Origin: CAXCDZ01 sp963981525
GTDB taxonomy: Bacteria; Patescibacteriota; Microgenomatia; UBA1400; UBA12108
Length of the DNA: 8,230 bases
Reading direction: 5' to 3'
Assembly: GCA_963981525.1 (NCBI GenBank)
Contig: CAXCDZ010000036.1
Span: 1 to 8,230, forward strand
The position numbers and the translations under genes were made by a program. Under the pieces are notes generated by a model, which made no database searches, was not told the origin of the DNA, and worked only from the letters and a program-made list of their open reading frames with translations. Each line of letters opens with the position of its first letter. Position 1 is the first letter of the stretch. Positions 6,039 to 8,230 of the stretch are shown piece after piece.

Positions 6039-6739
6039 GTGCTGGGAACAAGATTCGAACTTGTGAAAGCTTGCGCTGACGGTTTTACAGACCGTTCCGT
6101 TTGACCACTCCGGCATCCCAGCAGTTTATCTTTAATATCTGGATTATAGCCGATTTTGGAAAGCTCGTCGATCATCCATTTTTTGAGTCGTATATTGTAG
6201 ACTGCAATGGTTAGAACACCATATTTGTTGATTTTGTTATATGTGCCTTTACCAAGAGGTTTTGTTGGCTTACATGTGTTGATGCGATCTTGTGAAATAT
6301 TGAGTTGTTTTACCCAAAAATCCTTTGCTGACTCCACACTTTGATTTTTGAATACTTGTAGATAAAAATAAATTTTGTTTTCTTTTACGTTGCAGATAGT
6401 TTGTAGAAAAGTATAAAAAATCTTGATCATGTTGGGATCTGAGTTGCCGAGTCGCGTGGCATGATGCGTGGATTTGCCTCCTTCTCCCCAATATAGTCCA
6501 AGGCATAGGTTAAATAGTTGTGTTTCTGCTATAGATAGATCTTTTTTGATTGAAAATGGATGCCCATCAGGATTATATCTATGGTAATTGGCAGCTGATC
6601 TAGAGCGAATAGGGATATTGTGTTTTGCTAGCCAATATCTGACCTTGTTTTCACTAAATCCGAGAAGGGAGGCAATTTCGGTGGCAGAAAAATGTTTTTC
6701 AAGATAGAGTTTTGTGAGTAGCTTCTTGCTAGGGGGCAT
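6035..6739 (-). CDS. HTH-LAGLIDADG-like (homing endonuclease-type) protein, 3' end overlapping tRNA-Tyr
   Basis: A 234-residue frame from ATG at 6739. The N terminus (about 8-46) is a helix-turn-helix (FSATEIASLLGFSENKVRYW). The core from about 75 (LFNLCLGLYWGEGGKS) followed by RLGNSDPNMIKIFYTFLQ resembles a LAGLIDADG-type endonuclease fold. The match is judged by eye and only one motif is clear, so nuclease activity is unproven. The last 28 codons are the tRNA-Tyr gene itself read in frame, and the TGA stop overlaps the SDR ATG (ATGA). The ancestral protein probably ended near NPDIKDKLL. The region is AT-rich (31% GC by hand count over 6241-6420), unlike its neighbours, suggesting acquisition. 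An upstream TTG start (6775) would overlap the promoter. It has no Shine-Dalgarno site. Confidence 0.75.
   Translation of the reverse strand: MPPSKKLLTKLYLEKHFSATEIASLLGFSENKVRYWLAKHNIPIRSRSAANYHRYNPDGHPFSIKKDLSIAETQLFNLCLGLYWGEGGKSTHHATRLGNSDPNMIKIFYTFLQTICNVKENKIYFYLQVFKNQSVESAKDFWVKQLNISQDRINTCKPTKPLGKGTYNKINKYGVLTIAVYNIRLKKWMIDELSKIGYNPDIKDKLLGCRSGQTERSVKPSAQAFTSSNLVPST
6040..6122 (-). tRNA. tRNA-Tyr (anticodon GTA)
   Basis: An 83-nt class II tRNA. The acceptor stem is GCTGGGA/TCCCAGC, followed by a D arm, an anticodon arm ACGGT-CTGTAAA-ACCGT giving GTA, a variable arm AGC-GCAA-GCT, and a T arm ACAAG-TTCGAAT-CTTGT with discriminator A. The CCA end is not encoded (CAT follows). The whole gene lies in frame within the end of the upstream endonuclease-like ORF on the same strand, and its 3' end abuts the SDR start codon. 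Confidence 0.95.
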
Positions 6740-6746
6740 ATGTATT

Positions 6747-6775
6747 ACTATGCCCGAATATATAGCGAATGTCAA
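6747..6775 (-). promoter_or_regulatory. Possible promoter of the endonuclease-like gene (leaderless)
   Basis: A perfect TTGACA (6775-6770), a 17-nt spacer and CATAGT (6752-6747, 4 of 6 matches) end 8 nt before the ATG. This again predicts a transcript starting at the start codon. The weak -10 makes it tentative; read-through from tRNA-Thr is the alternative. Confidence 0.45.
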
Positions 6776-6787
6776 ATTTATAATGTG

Positions 6788-6861
6788 AGCCGATGGACGG
6801 ATTCGAACCGTCTACCTCAAACTTACCATGTTTGCGCTCTAACCACTTGAGCTACATCGGC
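6788..6861 (-). tRNA. tRNA-Thr (anticodon GGT)
   Basis: A 74-nt tRNA. The acceptor stem is GCCGATG/CATCGGC, the D arm GCTC/GAGC, the anticodon arm CAAAC-ATGGTAA-GTTTG giving GGT, and the T arm GACGG-TTCGAAT-CCGTC. The discriminator base is T (U73) and CCA is not encoded (CAC follows). It lies 48 nt upstream of the endonuclease-like gene on the same strand. Confidence 0.95.
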
Positions 6862-6870
6862 GATATGTGT

Positions 6871-6899
6871 ATTATCTCTGATAATGAGTTGAGGATCAA
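6871..6899 (-). promoter_or_regulatory. Promoter of tRNA-Thr
   Basis: Read on the minus strand, TTGATC (6899-6894), a 17-nt spacer and GATAAT (6876-6871) predict a start near 6864, three bases before the mature tRNA. The -10 is half of a small palindrome, ATTATC-TCT-GATAAT. This promoter may drive the whole tRNA-Thr to SDR stretch. Confidence 0.55.
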
Positions 6900-6918
6900 G
6901 AGTTAGAATAATAAAAAC

Positions 6919-7103
6919 CCTGGAGCAGTCAGTGAGTGAGAAAGAGCTTTCCCGGATGTAACCAGGTGGGTGAGCTGCCGACTAGCCCAATGGATTAGTT
7001 GGACGGGCCCTCCCTATAAGCTCAGAAATTGTGGAGAAAAAACTTCCTCACAAACTGCTTGCTCGCAGGGCAATCTTATTTACTCATTTAGGCCACTGAC
7101 TGT
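6919..7103 (+). ncRNA. Candidate structured RNA of unknown class
   Basis: This 260-bp gap between tRNA-Thr and the PBP gene has no good ORF but strong pairing. A closing stem CAGTCAGTG/CACTGACTG (6926-6934 with 7094-7102) continues as AGTGAG/CTCATT (6935-6940 with 7083-7088). Inside are an arm TGAGCT/AGCTCA (6971-6976 with 7019-7024) capped by CCGACTA/TAGTTGG, a 10-bp hairpin with one mismatch (7029-7038 with 7044-7053, AAAAC loop), and CTGC/GCAG (7055-7068). It could be a 6S-like RNA, given its length and the closed stem with a large internal bubble, or a leader of the PBP gene. I could not match RNase P, SRP or tmRNA cores. The strand is inferred from the downstream gene; no T-run terminator follows on the plus strand. 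Confidence 0.45.
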
Positions 7104-7110
7104 CAAGTAC

Positions 7111-7116
7111 TATAGT
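7111..7116 (+). promoter_or_regulatory. -10 box for the PBP2-like gene
   Basis: TATAGT (5 of 6 matches to TATAAT) ends 6 nt before the GTG at 7122, the same leaderless spacing seen at other first genes here. The -35 region is poor, so it may instead be read through from the structured RNA. Confidence 0.4.
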
Positions 7117-7121
7117 AGAAT

Positions 7122-8230
7122 GTGGAGGTGAGTAAGAAGCATAAAAATCAGGATGAGCTGGGCGGATGGCAGGAGAAGTTGATGTTGTCGAGTCAAGGCA
7201 AACGTTTAGGCTACGCAAAAAATGAATCAGCAGATGCCCATAGGATGAGAGTGAGAGTGAGAATAGTTAATCTCTTAATGTTAGTGATGGGGGTGGGAGT
7301 ATTATCGAGGATGTTGTTTTTGACTGTGTTTGAGCGAGGCAAATACCATCTTAAGTCAGAGAATAACAATATCGAACATATTAGACAATACGCCTCTCGC
7401 GGGGTTATTCTTGATCAGTTGGGGAGAAAGATGGTGGAAAATACGGGGGACGAAAGGGGAGGAAGAAAGTACCTGCTCGGAGAACAGGCAGCACATCTAC
7501 TAGGATATATGTCTCAGGTGCGTGAGGATGAGTTAGGTTGTGAGTACGGATTATGCTATTACCTAGGTGATTGGACCGGAAGAACTGGGGTGGAGAAGGT
7601 GTATGAGTCTAGATTAAAAGGGAGGGATGGAGGAAAAGTCGTGGAGCTAGACGTTAAGGGGGCGACAGTGCGGGAGCTTGGAGTCAATGAGGCTGAGCAG
7701 GGAACTGACGTTACTCTCTCGATTAATAGTGAGTTGCAAAGAATTGTGGCCGAGGCAGTGGGAGAACGCAAAGGAGGGGTGGTAGCACTTGATATGCAAG
7801 GTAAGGTTATGGCGCTATACTCGGGACCTTCGTATGACCCTAATCTTTTTACAGTTCAGTCAGATGAAGTGGAAAAACAGGCGCTTTTGCGTGATAAAGA
7901 ATCGGAATATTTTTTGAATCGAGTTACGAGTGGAGTATATGCGCCAGGGAGTGTTTTTAAGTTAGTGACGGCTTATGCAGGACTAGAATCTGGTGAGATA
8001 GATCAGGAGACTCTAATAGAAGATACGGGAGAGATAGTGATTGATCAGTATCGTTATGGGAACTGGTATTTTGATCAGTACGGGAAAACTGAGGGGGAGA
8101 TAAACTTGGAGCGAGCGCTCGCGAGATCAAATGATATTTTCTTTTATCGTTTGGGTGAAAAGGTTGGAGTGGATGAGATTGTGAGCTGGGCGAGTAAGAT
8201 GGGGCTAGGTGAGAGGACGGGGATAGAGCT
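7122..8230 (+). CDS. mrdA: Class B penicillin-binding protein, PBP2/MrdA-like (3' end outside the window)
   Basis: A transpeptidase that cross-links peptidoglycan from the outer face of the membrane, normally with a RodA-type glycosyltransferase. 369 codons are visible. A basic cytoplasmic N terminus leads to one membrane anchor at about 48-70. The juxtamembrane RGVILDQLGRKMVEN (93-107) is the usual class B 'RGxIxDRNG' motif, followed by a short dimerisation region. The transpeptidase domain has the active-site SxxK in PGSVFK (Ser277, Lys280) and the SxN-type motif as SND (336-338); KTG lies beyond the window. The start is uncertain: TAG at 7116 closes the frame, leaving GTG at 7122 or 7128. 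I chose 7122 because it fits the -10 box; GGAGG at 7124-7128 is misplaced for either. PBP3/FtsI is the alternative; the SND rather than an FtsI-like motif favours PBP2 only mildly. Confidence 0.85.
   Translation, partial: MEVSKKHKNQDELGGWQEKLMLSSQGKRLGYAKNESADAHRMRVRVRIVNLLMLVMGVGVLSRMLFLTVFERGKYHLKSENNNIEHIRQYASRGVILDQLGRKMVENTGDERGGRKYLLGEQAAHLLGYMSQVREDELGCEYGLCYYLGDWTGRTGVEKVYESRLKGRDGGKVVELDVKGATVRELGVNEAEQGTDVTLSINSELQRIVAEAVGERKGGVVALDMQGKVMALYSGPSYDPNLFTVQSDEVEKQALLRDKESEYFLNRVTSGVYAPGSVFKLVTAYAGLESGEIDQETLIEDTGEIVIDQYRYGNWYFDQYGKTEGEINLERALARSNDIFFYRLGEKVGVDEIVSWASKMGLGERTGIE

Noticed and set aside
6039..6116. Upstream extension of the SDR frame (MPEWSNGTVCKTVSAS...)
   Set aside because: It is the tRNA-Tyr gene read in one frame; the ATG at 6038, just after the tRNA, starts directly at the SDR Rossmann fold.
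6919..7103. RNase P RNA, SRP RNA or tmRNA
   Set aside because: The conserved cores (GAGGAAAGTCC and ACAGAA; the GGAA-loop domain; a tRNA-like end with tag ORF) are not found on either strand.
7101..7106. Perfect minus-strand TTGACA as promoter for the tRNA-Thr transcript
   Set aside because: No acceptable -10 lies 16-18 nt downstream, and a better promoter (TTGATC-N17-GATAAT) sits right at the tRNA-Thr start.
7559..7771. Minus-strand ORF opposite the PBP gene
   Set aside because: It lies wholly within the recognisable PBP coding sequence and has a low-complexity composition.

Overview
This window most resembles a small-genome bacterium of the Candidate Phyla Radiation (Patescibacteria), perhaps Microgenomates-like. 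The hints are tRNA genes without an encoded CCA end, a 59-residue SecE, an L1 with an unusual N-terminal domain, first genes that look leaderless, and a YWGEG-type endonuclease-like protein between tRNAs. The placement is an inference from gene content; no search was possible. The standard code fits, because no in-frame TGA interrupts any gene.

Region 1 (1-3765, minus strand) is a translation/transcription cluster in the order secE-nusG-rplK-rplA-rplJ-rplL. It starts at a probable leaderless promoter before secE. A second promoter inside the end of rplA and a structured leader of about 128 nt precede rplJ, and a strong hairpin terminator follows rplL. The rpoB gene that usually follows rplL is absent. 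Instead there is an unrecognised partial minus-strand ORF (1-259) with its own promoter.

Region 2 (3766-5320, plus strand) is divergent from secE across 79 bp. It holds frr (ribosome recycling factor, leaderless) and galU (UTP-glucose-1-phosphate uridylyltransferase, with a Shine-Dalgarno site).

Region 3 (5325-6899, minus strand) is, in transcription order: a promoter, tRNA-Thr(GGT), an AT-rich HTH/LAGLIDADG-like endonuclease ORF, tRNA-Tyr(GTA) lying wholly inside the 3' end of that ORF, and a short-chain dehydrogenase whose ATG starts 2 nt after the tRNA discriminator base. This packing suggests a selfish gene inserted into a tRNA cluster, and an mRNA whose 5' end is set by tRNA processing.

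Region 4 (6900-8230, plus strand) has a probable structured RNA of about 185 nt, closed by a 9-bp stem and carrying several hairpins. A partial class B penicillin-binding protein gene (PBP2/MrdA-like) follows and runs off the end of the window.

One pattern recurs. The first genes of transcripts have a -10 box only 6-9 nt before the start codon and no Shine-Dalgarno site, while operon-internal genes mostly carry AGGAG-like sites. The two most unusual items are the L1 fused to an RNA-polymerase-alpha-CTD-like domain and the tRNA-Tyr/endonuclease/dehydrogenase nest.
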